Part shown: piece after piece, positions 1-5,246 of the stretch | How positions within the stretch are numbered: the first letter of the stretch is position 1 | How the letters are laid out: each line of letters begins with the position of its first letter | The notes under the pieces: model-generated | What the model saw: only the letters and a program-made list of their open reading frames with translations | Database searches by the model: none | Told to the model about the DNA's origin: nothing | NCBI GenBank assembly: GCA_012841225.1 | Contig: DUVD01000306.1 | Span: forward strand, 1 to 7,237 | DNA from: Fibrobacter sp. | Lineage (GTDB): Bacteria > Fibrobacterota > Fibrobacteria > Fibrobacterales > Fibrobacteraceae | Direction of reading: 5' to 3' | DNA length: 7,237 bases | Translations under genes and position numbers: made by a program

Positions 1-155
1 ACCCCGTTAGTAGAGGAAATATTAAAACGATCGCCAATTTCTCGCACAGTAGGTGGCATTTTCGACACCTGAGTGCGCTCTCGAATAAATTCGAAAATCT
101 CTTGTTGCCTTGCCGTCAGCTTGTTTTTTGGTGATTGAGTATCGATTGTTTCCAT
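1..155 (-). CDS. lexA: LexA repressor, N-terminal part (runs off left edge)
   Basis: LexA represses SOS DNA-damage genes and cleaves itself when RecA filaments form. Only the first 51 codons are in the window. Residues 12-22 read LTARQQEIFEF, followed by a KMPPTVREIGDRFNISSTNG segment. Together they match the helix-turn-helix domain that opens LexA proteins (compare E. coli LTARQQEVFDLIRD and MPPTRAEIAQRLGF). The Ser/Lys self-cleavage domain would lie beyond position 1 and cannot be checked. The ATG at 153-155 is preceded on the minus strand by an AGAGGT ribosome binding site about six bases upstream, which supports this start. A short METIDTQSPKNK extension precedes the conserved domain. The gene has a strong promoter with a LexA operator in its spacer, so autoregulation is expected. 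The family call is firm from the N-terminal domain alone; the rest is unseen. Confidence 0.93.
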   Translation of the reverse strand, partial: METIDTQSPKNKLTARQQEIFEFIRERTQVSKMPPTVREIGDRFNISSTNG

Positions 156-177
156 TTTAAACCTCTTTGATCTTATT

Positions 178-206
178 AATATAGTGCCCCGTTGTGCATT
201 TGTCAA
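178..206 (-). promoter_or_regulatory. lexA promoter, sigma-70-like
   Basis: On the minus strand a perfect -35 box TTGACA (201-206) is followed after exactly 17 bases (184-200) by a -10 box TATATT (178-183), upstream of the lexA ATG at 155. Transcription should begin near 170-172 and include the AGAGGT ribosome binding site. This is the best promoter match in the window. The spacer contains the LexA box. Confidence 0.85.
185..198. promoter_or_regulatory. LexA operator (Fibrobacter-type SOS box)
   Basis: The plus strand reads TGCCCCGTTGTGCA, an exact fit to TGC-N-C-N4-GTGCA, the LexA recognition motif I recall for Fibrobacter succinogenes. It lies wholly inside the 17-base spacer between the lexA -35 and -10 boxes, so bound LexA would block polymerase and give autoregulation. 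A lone GTGCA half-site occurs at 215-219, just upstream of the -35 box, without a partner half at the right distance. Confidence 0.8.
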
Positions 207-474
207 TATAAGCAGTGCACATTTTTTTATTTTTGTTCTAATTCACGCTTTTTTGATTTAGAAGTACCTTAAAAGGATTTTTTTTATATAAATTTGGCGC
301 GTGGTCTCAAATTTTTCGCAAATGCGAAAAACAACATGTTCTGTATCAGAACTCTGCCGTCAAGCCCAAAGAGGCGTTATTAAGATGGCATTTAATTAAA
401 CTTTTGAGAACCATCCCGTTCGCAGGTTATTTTCCAGCTTGCTTCCGAGGCTAACTCTATATATGAGGTGACTA
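207..474. other. Intergenic region between lexA and the 475 gene
   Basis: No credible coding sequence was found here. The left part (207-295) is very AT-rich, with T-runs and a possible -10 element TATATA at 285-290. I could not find a matching -35 box at 16-18 bases, so the promoter assignment is weak. The right part (about 303-455) is rich in inverted repeats and is described as a candidate structured RNA leader. A good ribosome binding site GAGGTG (465-470) precedes the ATG at 475. Confidence 0.6.
303..455 (+). ncRNA. Candidate structured 5' leader or small RNA
   Basis: Read directly from the sequence, 303-311 (GGTCTCAAA) can pair with 403-412 (TTTGAGAACC) with one bulged A. Inside this closing stem are three hairpins: 312-319 with 324-331 (eight pairs, four-base loop, directly abutting the closing stem), 338-343 with 347-352 (GTTCTG/CAGAAC), and 355-361 with 384-390 (TGCCGTC/GATGGCA, one G-U pair). 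The third holds a small GCC/GGC helix at 364-366 and 373-375. Together they would form a four-way junction. A weaker second domain may pair 425-429 with 452-456. No T-tract terminator follows, so a leader of the gene at 475 is more likely than a free small RNA. I do not recognise a known riboswitch consensus. This rests on hand pairing, not an energy calculation. Confidence 0.4.
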
Positions 475-1122
475 ATGGAAATCCAAATCATTACGCTAGT
501 TCTCGCTGCTGCTGCAGTGGCATTAGGCGTTATTGTTCTTTCTAAAGTAAATAAGCTTACGACTATGCTTCGTACGCCGATTGTAAAAAAGTTTTCTCCA
601 GACATGAGCTTCAAGCCATCTTCCCGTCGCTCAATCAGCGCTCAAGAAATGACTTCTCGTGGAGAACGCGCTAATAAAGACAATCGTAACAACTCTAGTA
701 AAGAACGTCCTTCTAAGGACAATAATCGTCCCGAACGTGGCAATAGCCCTTCGGCTCGTACCAACAACAATGACCGCAGTGGCCGTCGTTATAATAACCG
801 CACAGATCGTCCAGATCGTAACGATCGTCCAGATCGCAATGATCGTCAGGATCGTACCCCGCGGGTAGATACGGCTCCAATTCAGGATAACGCTCCTGTT
901 TCTTCTGCACCAGCTCCTTTTCAAAGTCAAAATCAACCGGAAGGACGTCGTCCTTTAAGCCCCCGTGTACAAGCGGAAGCACCGGCTGCACCAGTTGTCA
1001 ATACCCCTATTGCTACACCAGTAGCTGCAGAGACAGCGGTCAATGAATTTGTTCCTACAAAGGTACGCTATGGTCGTCGTAACGTCGTTAAGAAAGTCCC
1101 AGGAGTTTCTGACGAAGTTTAA
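475..1122 (+). CDS. Membrane-anchored, Arg/Asn/Asp-rich disordered protein of unknown function
   Basis: I do not recognise the family. Residues 4-22 are a single hydrophobic segment (IITLVLAAAAVALGVIVL). An acidic residue lies before it and lysines and arginines (K24, K27, R33, K38, K39) follow, so by the positive-inside rule the tail should face the cytoplasm. From about residue 45 the protein is low-complexity: Arg/Asn/Asp/Ser-rich to 130, with three copies of a DRPDRN-like hexapeptide at 111-128. An Ala/Pro/Val-rich stretch (165-190) and a basic end (KVRYGRRNVVKKV) follow. No signal peptidase site or enzymatic motif is evident. The ATG is supported by GAGGTG four bases upstream. Arginine codons are nearly all CGT or CGC (one CGG), unlike neighbours that also use CGA and AGA, which hints at high expression. 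It sits alone between a long leader and a strong terminator. That it is a real gene is well supported; its function is unknown. Confidence 0.85.
   Translation: MEIQIITLVLAAAAVALGVIVLSKVNKLTTMLRTPIVKKFSPDMSFKPSSRRSISAQEMTSRGERANKDNRNNSSKERPSKDNNRPERGNSPSARTNNNDRSGRRYNNRTDRPDRNDRPDRNDRQDRTPRVDTAPIQDNAPVSSAPAPFQSQNQPEGRRPLSPRVQAEAPAAPVVNTPIATPVAAETAVNEFVPTKVRYGRRNVVKKVPGVSDEV
805..858 (+). repeat. Tandem 18-bp repeat, three units, coding
   Basis: Three adjacent 18-base units start at 805, 823 and 841. The first two are GATCGTCCAGATCGTAAC and GATCGTCCAGATCGCAAT. The third is diverged (GATCGTCAGGATCGTACC). They encode DRPDRN, DRPDRN and DRQDRT in the disordered tail of the 475 gene. Copy number is likely to vary between strains through slippage. 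Confidence 0.85.
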
Positions 1123-1144
1123 TACGATTACTAAATAATTCAAA

Positions 1145-1174
1145 GAAGACTCTCCTTAAGGGGAGTCTTTTTTT
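1145..1174 (+). terminator. Rho-independent terminator after the 475 gene
   Basis: The stem AAGACTCTCC (1146-1155) pairs with GGGGAGTCTT (1160-1169) through one G-U pair and a TTAA loop, and is followed by a T-run to 1174. It lies 23 bases after the stop of the 475 gene and only about 31 bases before the hcp start codon. Confidence 0.92.
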
Positions 1175-1205
1175 ATACCTTACAAAAGAGAATAAGGAGA
1201 CCAAA

Positions 1206-2837
1206 ATGTTCTGTAATCAATGTCAAGAAACAGCCAAAAATGAAGCATGTACCCTAAGAGGGGTTTGCGGTAAAAGCAAAGAAACAGCTAATATCCAAGA
1301 TTTACTCATCTATGCATGTGTTGGGCTTGCACACCTTACTGTTAAAGCTCATGAGCAGGGCATTGGTACCAACGCAGAAAGCAAGCACATTACCAGTTGT
1401 TTGTTTATGACGATCACCAATGCCAATTTTGATAATAAATCCTTAACACAAGCCATAAAAACTGCTATTGACTACCGCAACGAATTAAAATCGAAGGTCA
1501 ATGTTTTGGAAGAGCATTCCTCCATTAATTGGAACGGCCAAACGGATTTAGAATTTCAAGAGAAAGCAGAACAAGTAAGCCCTCTTTCTTATGATGAAAA
1601 CAAAGACATTCTCGGCTTAAAACTATACGTTTTATATGGCCTAAAGGGCATGGCTGCCTATGTTGAGCACGCGTTTAACTTGGGCTTCGAAGAACAAGAA
1701 ATATACACGTTTATGCAAAAAAGCCTAGTGATGATTTCAAAGCCAATAGAGTTGCAAGAGGCTTTAGATTGGGTAGTGCGGACTGGTGAATACGGTGTTA
1801 AGGCCATGGCTTTATTAGACAAGGCAAATACATCTACTTTTGGAAATCCAGAAATAACTAAGGTAAATATTGGGGTCGGTAAAAACCCTGGCATCCTCAT
1901 TAGCGGTCATGATTTAAAAGACTTAGAGCAATTGCTAATTCAAACAGAAGGTAAGGGGATCGACGTTTATACCCACTCCGAAATGCTCCCCGCTAATGCT
2001 TACCCTAAGTTAAAAAAATATGGGCATTTAGTTGGTAATTATGGCAACGCTTGGCATCGTCAGCTGGAAGAATTTGAATCGTTTAACGGTCCTGTTTTGT
2101 TTACCACCAACTGCTTAGTACCTCCTCGTAAATCGACAACCTATAACCATAGAGTTTTCACCACGGGCGCCACAGGGATGCCCGAATGGAAAAAAATAAA
2201 TAGGGTACTCCCAAATGGGCACAAGGATTTTGCTGAAGTCATCGAGCTTGCTAAAACTTGCCCTCCACCTACTGCCATTGAGGCGGGCGAAATTACTATT
2301 GGTTTTGCTCATAATCAAGTGCTCGCGCTTGCCGATAAAATACTAGAGGCGGTTAACTCAGGAGCCATAAAAAAAATGGTGGTCATGTCTGGTTGCGATG
2401 CTCGTCAAAAGTCTCGAGAGTACTACACCGAATTCGCCAAACAACTTCCAAAAGATACGGTTATTTTAACTTCGGGCTGTGCTAAGTATCGTTATAACAA
2501 ATTAAACTTAGGCGAAATCAACGGCATTCCAAGAGTTTTAGATGCGGGCCAGTGTAACGACAGCTATTCTTGGGCTTTGGTTGCACTAAAACTAAAAGAA
2601 GTTTTAAACCTAGATGACATCAACAAGCTTCCGATTGTATTCAACATTGCTTGGTACGAGCAAAAGGCCATTATTGTGCACCTCGCCTTGCTCTACTTAG
2701 GGGTAAAAAACACACATGTCGGGCCTACTTTACCTGCATGGTTAACGCCTAATTTGCTAAAGACAGTCCAAGATTTATTTGGTGTTCAGACTATAAAAAC
2801 AGTCGAAGAAGACCTGAACTTATTTGGTTTGAACTAA
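1206..2837 (+). CDS. hcp: Hydroxylamine reductase / hybrid cluster protein Hcp, class I type
   Basis: Hcp is a cytoplasmic, oxygen-sensitive iron-sulfur enzyme. It reduces hydroxylamine to ammonia in vitro and is thought to detoxify nitric oxide in vivo. The 543 residues match the family's full length. The N-terminus MFCNQCQETAKNEACTLRGVC has Cys3, Cys6, Cys15 and Cys21 (C-x2-C-x8-C-x5-C), the class I spacing of strict anaerobes that holds a [4Fe-4S] cluster. Candidate ligands of the hybrid cluster are all present: His235, Glu259, Cys303, Cys397 (usually the persulfide), Cys425, Cys450, Glu485, with Lys487. Each is offset by nine from the Desulfovibrio vulgaris numbering I recall. The AAGGAG ribosome binding site at 1194-1199 is ideally placed for the ATG at 1206. 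I saw no HcpR/FNR-like palindrome in the short gap upstream. No separate hcr reductase gene is adjacent, so the electron donor must be encoded elsewhere. Confidence 0.98.
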   Translation: MFCNQCQETAKNEACTLRGVCGKSKETANIQDLLIYACVGLAHLTVKAHEQGIGTNAESKHITSCLFMTITNANFDNKSLTQAIKTAIDYRNELKSKVNVLEEHSSINWNGQTDLEFQEKAEQVSPLSYDENKDILGLKLYVLYGLKGMAAYVEHAFNLGFEEQEIYTFMQKSLVMISKPIELQEALDWVVRTGEYGVKAMALLDKANTSTFGNPEITKVNIGVGKNPGILISGHDLKDLEQLLIQTEGKGIDVYTHSEMLPANAYPKLKKYGHLVGNYGNAWHRQLEEFESFNGPVLFTTNCLVPPRKSTTYNHRVFTTGATGMPEWKKINRVLPNGHKDFAEVIELAKTCPPPTAIEAGEITIGFAHNQVLALADKILEAVNSGAIKKMVVMSGCDARQKSREYYTEFAKQLPKDTVILTSGCAKYRYNKLNLGEINGIPRVLDAGQCNDSYSWALVALKLKEVLNLDDINKLPIVFNIAWYEQKAIIVHLALLYLGVKNTHVGPTLPAWLTPNLLKTVQDLFGVQTIKTVEEDLNLFGLN

Positions 2838-2853
2838 CAATTTTTAACCGATA

Positions 2854-3840
2854 TTAGAGAAGAGTGGCGCGGAGTTCTTCGCCACTTTTTTCGCTTAAGT
2901 AGGCAGGTGGAACGTCCAAAACGGTTTTACACCCTTTGATACCCTCTGCTGCCATTTTGTAGGCGGCACGGGCATAAGCCACTAATACACTTGTGGTGAA
3001 TTCAGGGTTAGAGCCTAGCTTTAAGCTGTATTCAATAATATGGTTGTGTTTATTGTTTTCGCCCGTTTTTCCGGAACGAATCACAAAGCCGCCGTGAGCC
3101 ATGCTATTGTGATTCTTGTCAAATTCTTCTTCGCTAATAAAGTAGATGGTTGTATTGTAATCGGCAAAGTAGTTTGGCATTGTTTTAATTTCATTTTCAA
3201 TGGCCGAGGCGTTTGCGCCTTCTTTTAAAACTACAAAACATTCACGCGTGTGTTTATCGCGTGTGGAAAGTTCTGGATTACAGCCAGAGCGAACTTTTTC
3301 GAGAGCACTTTCTACGGGCACGGTGTATTGCTTTGCATTTTTAACCCCTTCAATTTTTCGCAGAGCGTCGGAGTGCCCTTGACTAACGCCCTTGCCCCAA
3401 AATGTATAGTCCTTACCGTTTGGGAGAATAGCGCTACCATAAAGACGATTTAACGAAAACAGACCTGGGTCCCAGCCGACAGAGATTAATCCGATATGGC
3501 CAGTTTCTTTGGCAGCAATATCGACATTGGCAAAATGAGCTGGAATTTTTGCGTGAGTATCAAAGCTATCGACCACGTTAAAAAGCTTGACTAGTTCAGG
3601 TGTCATTGTGGGTAAATCGGTAGCGCTACCGCCACATAGAATTAAAACATCGATTTCATCTTTCCACTCTGCTGCGTTAGCTGTTTTTACAACAGGTACG
3701 CCTTCGGTTTGAATTCTTAAGGAGCAAGGGTCGCGGCGCGTAAAGACGGCCATGAGTTCCATATCAGGTGCATTTTTAATGGCGTATTCTACGCCTCTGC
3801 CCAAGTTACCATAACCCACAATACCAATTTTAATAGTCAT
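2854..3840 (-). CDS. ddh: meso-diaminopimelate D-dehydrogenase
   Basis: This enzyme (EC 1.4.1.16) uses NADPH and ammonia to convert tetrahydrodipicolinate directly to meso-diaminopimelate. That one-step route supplies lysine and peptidoglycan precursors. The 328 residues align along their whole length with Corynebacterium glutamicum Ddh (320). Features are the dinucleotide-binding GYGNLGRG at 9-16, TRR at 34-36 (NADPH phosphate contact region), CGGSATDLP at 69-77, DSFDTH at 91-96, GWDPGLFSLNR at 122-132, FWGKGVSQGHSDALR at 147-161 and the MAHGG segment at 247-251. The ATG at 3840 has AGGA (3848-3851) seven bases upstream. The gene converges on hcp with a 16-base gap. It lies downstream of rpiA on the same strand but behind a strong terminator, so it probably has its own promoter or depends on readthrough. 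I see no terminator of its own within the 16-base gap before hcp. Confidence 0.97.
   Translation of the reverse strand: MTIKIGIVGYGNLGRGVEYAIKNAPDMELMAVFTRRDPCSLRIQTEGVPVVKTANAAEWKDEIDVLILCGGSATDLPTMTPELVKLFNVVDSFDTHAKIPAHFANVDIAAKETGHIGLISVGWDPGLFSLNRLYGSAILPNGKDYTFWGKGVSQGHSDALRKIEGVKNAKQYTVPVESALEKVRSGCNPELSTRDKHTRECFVVLKEGANASAIENEIKTMPNYFADYNTTIYFISEEEFDKNHNSMAHGGFVIRSGKTGENNKHNHIIEYSLKLGSNPEFTTSVLVAYARAAYKMAAEGIKGCKTVLDVPPAYLSEKSGEELRATLL
2861..2891 (+). terminator. hcp terminator inside the 3' end of ddh
   Basis: AGTGGCG (2863-2869) pairs with CGCCACT (2880-2886), with a ten-base loop and a T-run (2886-2891). It works as a plus-strand terminator 25 bases after the hcp stop, although it lies within the last codons of the convergent ddh gene. 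In the minus direction the hairpin is not followed by Ts, so it should not end ddh transcripts. Confidence 0.75.
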
Positions 3841-3877
3841 TTTAATTTCCTGCTTGTTAGTTCGGCGAATTAAATAT

Positions 3878-3907
3878 AAAAAAACGCACTGTTTAGTGCG
3901 TTTTTTT
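3878..3907 (-). terminator. Perfect hairpin terminator after rpiA
   Basis: Thirteen-base arms (seven As plus CGCACT, and AGTGCG plus seven Ts) flank a GTTT loop. The structure is symmetric, so it can act on either strand. It starts one base after the rpiA stop codon and should end the FKBP-rpiA transcript. Its minus-strand end is only about 37 bases before the ddh start codon. Confidence 0.92.
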
Positions 3908-3908
3908 A

Positions 3909-4595
3909 TTAGAATTCTTCTAAGCCTTTTGGTGTGGCCAAAATAACCTTGGTCGCCATGCCAATAAAAAGACCATGCCCTAAAAGCCCGGGAATCGAAT
4001 TTAATGCAGAGTCGAGAACCTTAGGATTTGGGATGTTTTTAAATTTAGCATCGACAATTAAATTGCCCGAATCGCTAATAATGGGGCCATCTTTTCCAGG
4101 GCTACCTAAACGGGTAGTGCACTTGCCTCCGAGGGCCTCTATTTGAGCTATAACAACACCAATGGCTTTGGGTAGTACTTCAATTGGCACGGGCATTTTT
4201 TCGCCTAAAACGGTTACTTTTTTGCTGTTATCGGCAATGATTATATAATTGCTCGTCATTGAAGCGACGATTTTTTCGAGAAGATGCGCGGCACCTCTAC
4301 CTTTGATTAAATTCTTTTGAGAATCGATTTCGTCGGCACCGTCAATTACCATATCGAGTTTAGACACTTCGTCTATTTCTTTTAATGGAATGCCAAGTCG
4401 ACGGCATTGTAGTGTAGTGCTCCAGCTAGTGCTTACGGCTGTGATCGCTAAATTTTCTTTTTGTACCCGTTCGCCTAAGCGATCGACCATGTAGGCGGCA
4501 GTGCTTCCAGTGCCTAAACCAACAACCATACCATTTTGAATTAAGTTGGCGGCTTTAATGCCAGCCATTTTTTTTAATTCGTCCATATTAATCAT
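3909..4595 (-). CDS. rpiA: Ribose-5-phosphate isomerase A
   Basis: RpiA (EC 5.3.1.6) interconverts ribose 5-phosphate and ribulose 5-phosphate in the non-oxidative pentose phosphate pathway. From the chosen start the protein has 228 residues, close to the E. coli 219. The phosphate-binding GTGST loop is at 28-32. The VIDGADEID motif supplies Asp85 and Asp88, KGRGAA supplies Lys98, and Glu107 in HLLEKI is the probable catalytic base. These equal E. coli Asp81, Asp84, Lys94 and Glu103 with a constant offset of four. I chose the ATG at 4595 because it overlaps the FKBP stop codon as TAATG, with GGTGG five bases upstream, which implies translational coupling. A GTG at 4604 and an ATG at 4586 are possible alternatives. 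The gene is the second and last of a two-gene unit closed by a perfect terminator. Confidence 0.97.
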   Translation of the reverse strand: MINMDELKKMAGIKAANLIQNGMVVGLGTGSTAAYMVDRLGERVQKENLAITAVSTSWSTTLQCRRLGIPLKEIDEVSKLDMVIDGADEIDSQKNLIKGRGAAHLLEKIVASMTSNYIIIADNSKKVTVLGEKMPVPIEVLPKAIGVVIAQIEALGGKCTTRLGSPGKDGPIISDSGNLIVDAKFKNIPNPKVLDSALNSIPGLLGHGLFIGMATKVILATPKGLEEF

Positions 4596-5197
4596 TAGAA
4601 CCACCGTCTTCTGTGATCGTTTTTATCGTCTTGTTCTTCTTCATCAAAATCTTCATCGTCTTCGTCGGGGACGCCATTTTCTAGTTCTGAAAAGCTAGGC
4701 TCTTCAATGCCTATAACGCGGATATCAAAAAGAAGATCCATCCCTGCAAAGGGGTGATTGCCATCTAAAACAACACTGTCTTTTTTAATTTCTTTTACAG
4801 TATAAACGCCGGCCTCTCTTTCGAGGGGAAATTCTTTGGGGTTGTATATTTGCTCTGGGTATTCCGGGATATGAAACTCTTGCGAATCCTCTTCTTGAAA
4901 CATTTCAAGTTCAAGCCCAAGCCAAAGCTCTCCAATATCGGTGAGTTCTTTTTTGGGGACCTCTAAAACGAGTTCTTTGTTGTAAGCGCCATAGCCTTTT
5001 TCAAAAGGGACGGTTACTGAGAATGAATCGCCTACATTCTTGCCTTTAATAGCGTCTTCTAAGCCTTGAATGATGTTATCGAAGCCCTGCAAATAAATGA
5101 AAGGGTGGTTTTCTGGCACTTCTTCGATAATACGACCATTATTGTCTTTCAAAGTGTAAGAAACACTGATTTTTAACTTATTTTGCATTATATCCAT
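4595..5197 (-). CDS. SlyD-type FKBP peptidyl-prolyl cis-trans isomerase with acidic tail
   Basis: The protein (200 residues from this start) is a cytoplasmic proline isomerase (EC 5.2.1.8) and probable chaperone. The FKBP half shows VSYTLKDNNGRIIEE at 12-26, PFIYLQGFDNIIQGLEDAIKG at 32-52 and the VPFEKGYGAYN flap at 63-73. The SlyD insert-in-flap domain follows, then VVLDGNHPFAGMDLLFDIRVIGI at 142-164 closes the fold. The insert is longer than in typical SlyD because of a Glu/Pro/Tyr-rich stretch (about 102-129). The C-terminus is acidic (DEDDEDFDEEEQDD) and ends HRRRWF. It lacks the His/Cys-rich nickel-binding tail of E. coli SlyD, so a role in hydrogenase metal delivery is not supported. 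An in-frame start at 5314 would read through the phosphatase active site on the other strand and is rejected. The ATG at 5197 or 5188 is likely; neither has a good ribosome binding site. The stop codon overlaps the rpiA start. Confidence 0.92.
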   Translation of the reverse strand: MDIMQNKLKISVSYTLKDNNGRIIEEVPENHPFIYLQGFDNIIQGLEDAIKGKNVGDSFSVTVPFEKGYGAYNKELVLEVPKKELTDIGELWLGLELEMFQEEDSQEFHIPEYPEQIYNPKEFPLEREAGVYTVKEIKKDSVVLDGNHPFAGMDLLFDIRVIGIEEPSFSELENGVPDEDDEDFDEEEQDDKNDHRRRWF

Positions 5198-5207
5198 TAT
5201 AAGGAAG

Positions 5208-5236
5208 AATATAGAAAAGCGTCCCGCAATTGTAAA
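5208..5236 (-). promoter_or_regulatory. Promoter of the FKBP-rpiA unit
   Basis: On the minus strand TTTACA (5231-5236) and TATATT (5208-5213) are separated by exactly 17 bases. Transcription should start near 5201, only about four bases before the ATG at 5197, giving an almost leaderless mRNA. The -35 box abuts the ribosome binding site of the divergent phosphatase gene, so the two units share a gap of about 50 bases. Confidence 0.65.
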
Positions 5237-5246
5237 AGGAGTTTTA

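Noticed and set aside
215..219. A second LexA site upstream of lexA
   Set aside because: Only a GTGCA half is present; the partner TGC-N-C is missing at the required spacing.
303..412. tRNA, tmRNA or 6S RNA identity for the structured region
   Set aside because: There is no T-loop GTTCGANNC, CCA end or tag peptide, and no single long bulged rod with a central bubble as in 6S RNA.
432..457. Minus-strand CTCGGAAGCAAGC, recalling the conserved loop of signal recognition particle RNA
   Set aside because: The essential GGAAGGAAGCAGC-type symmetric and asymmetric loops and the long flanking helix are absent.
396..614. Minus-strand open frame of 72 codons across the 475 gene start
   Set aside because: It is antisense to the membrane anchor and the leader, has no ribosome binding site or family resemblance, and the plus-strand gene explains the region.
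805..858. Short repeats that might suggest a CRISPR array
   Set aside because: The 18-base units are directly adjacent, have no spacers, and sit in frame inside a coding sequence.
631..991. Overlapping open frames on both strands within the 475 gene
   Set aside because: They arise from the low-complexity Arg/Asp/Asn codons; their translations are repetitive shadows.
4596..4604. GTG start for rpiA at 4604
   Set aside because: The ATG at 4595 forms a classic TAATG coupling with the FKBP stop and has GGTGG at a suitable distance.
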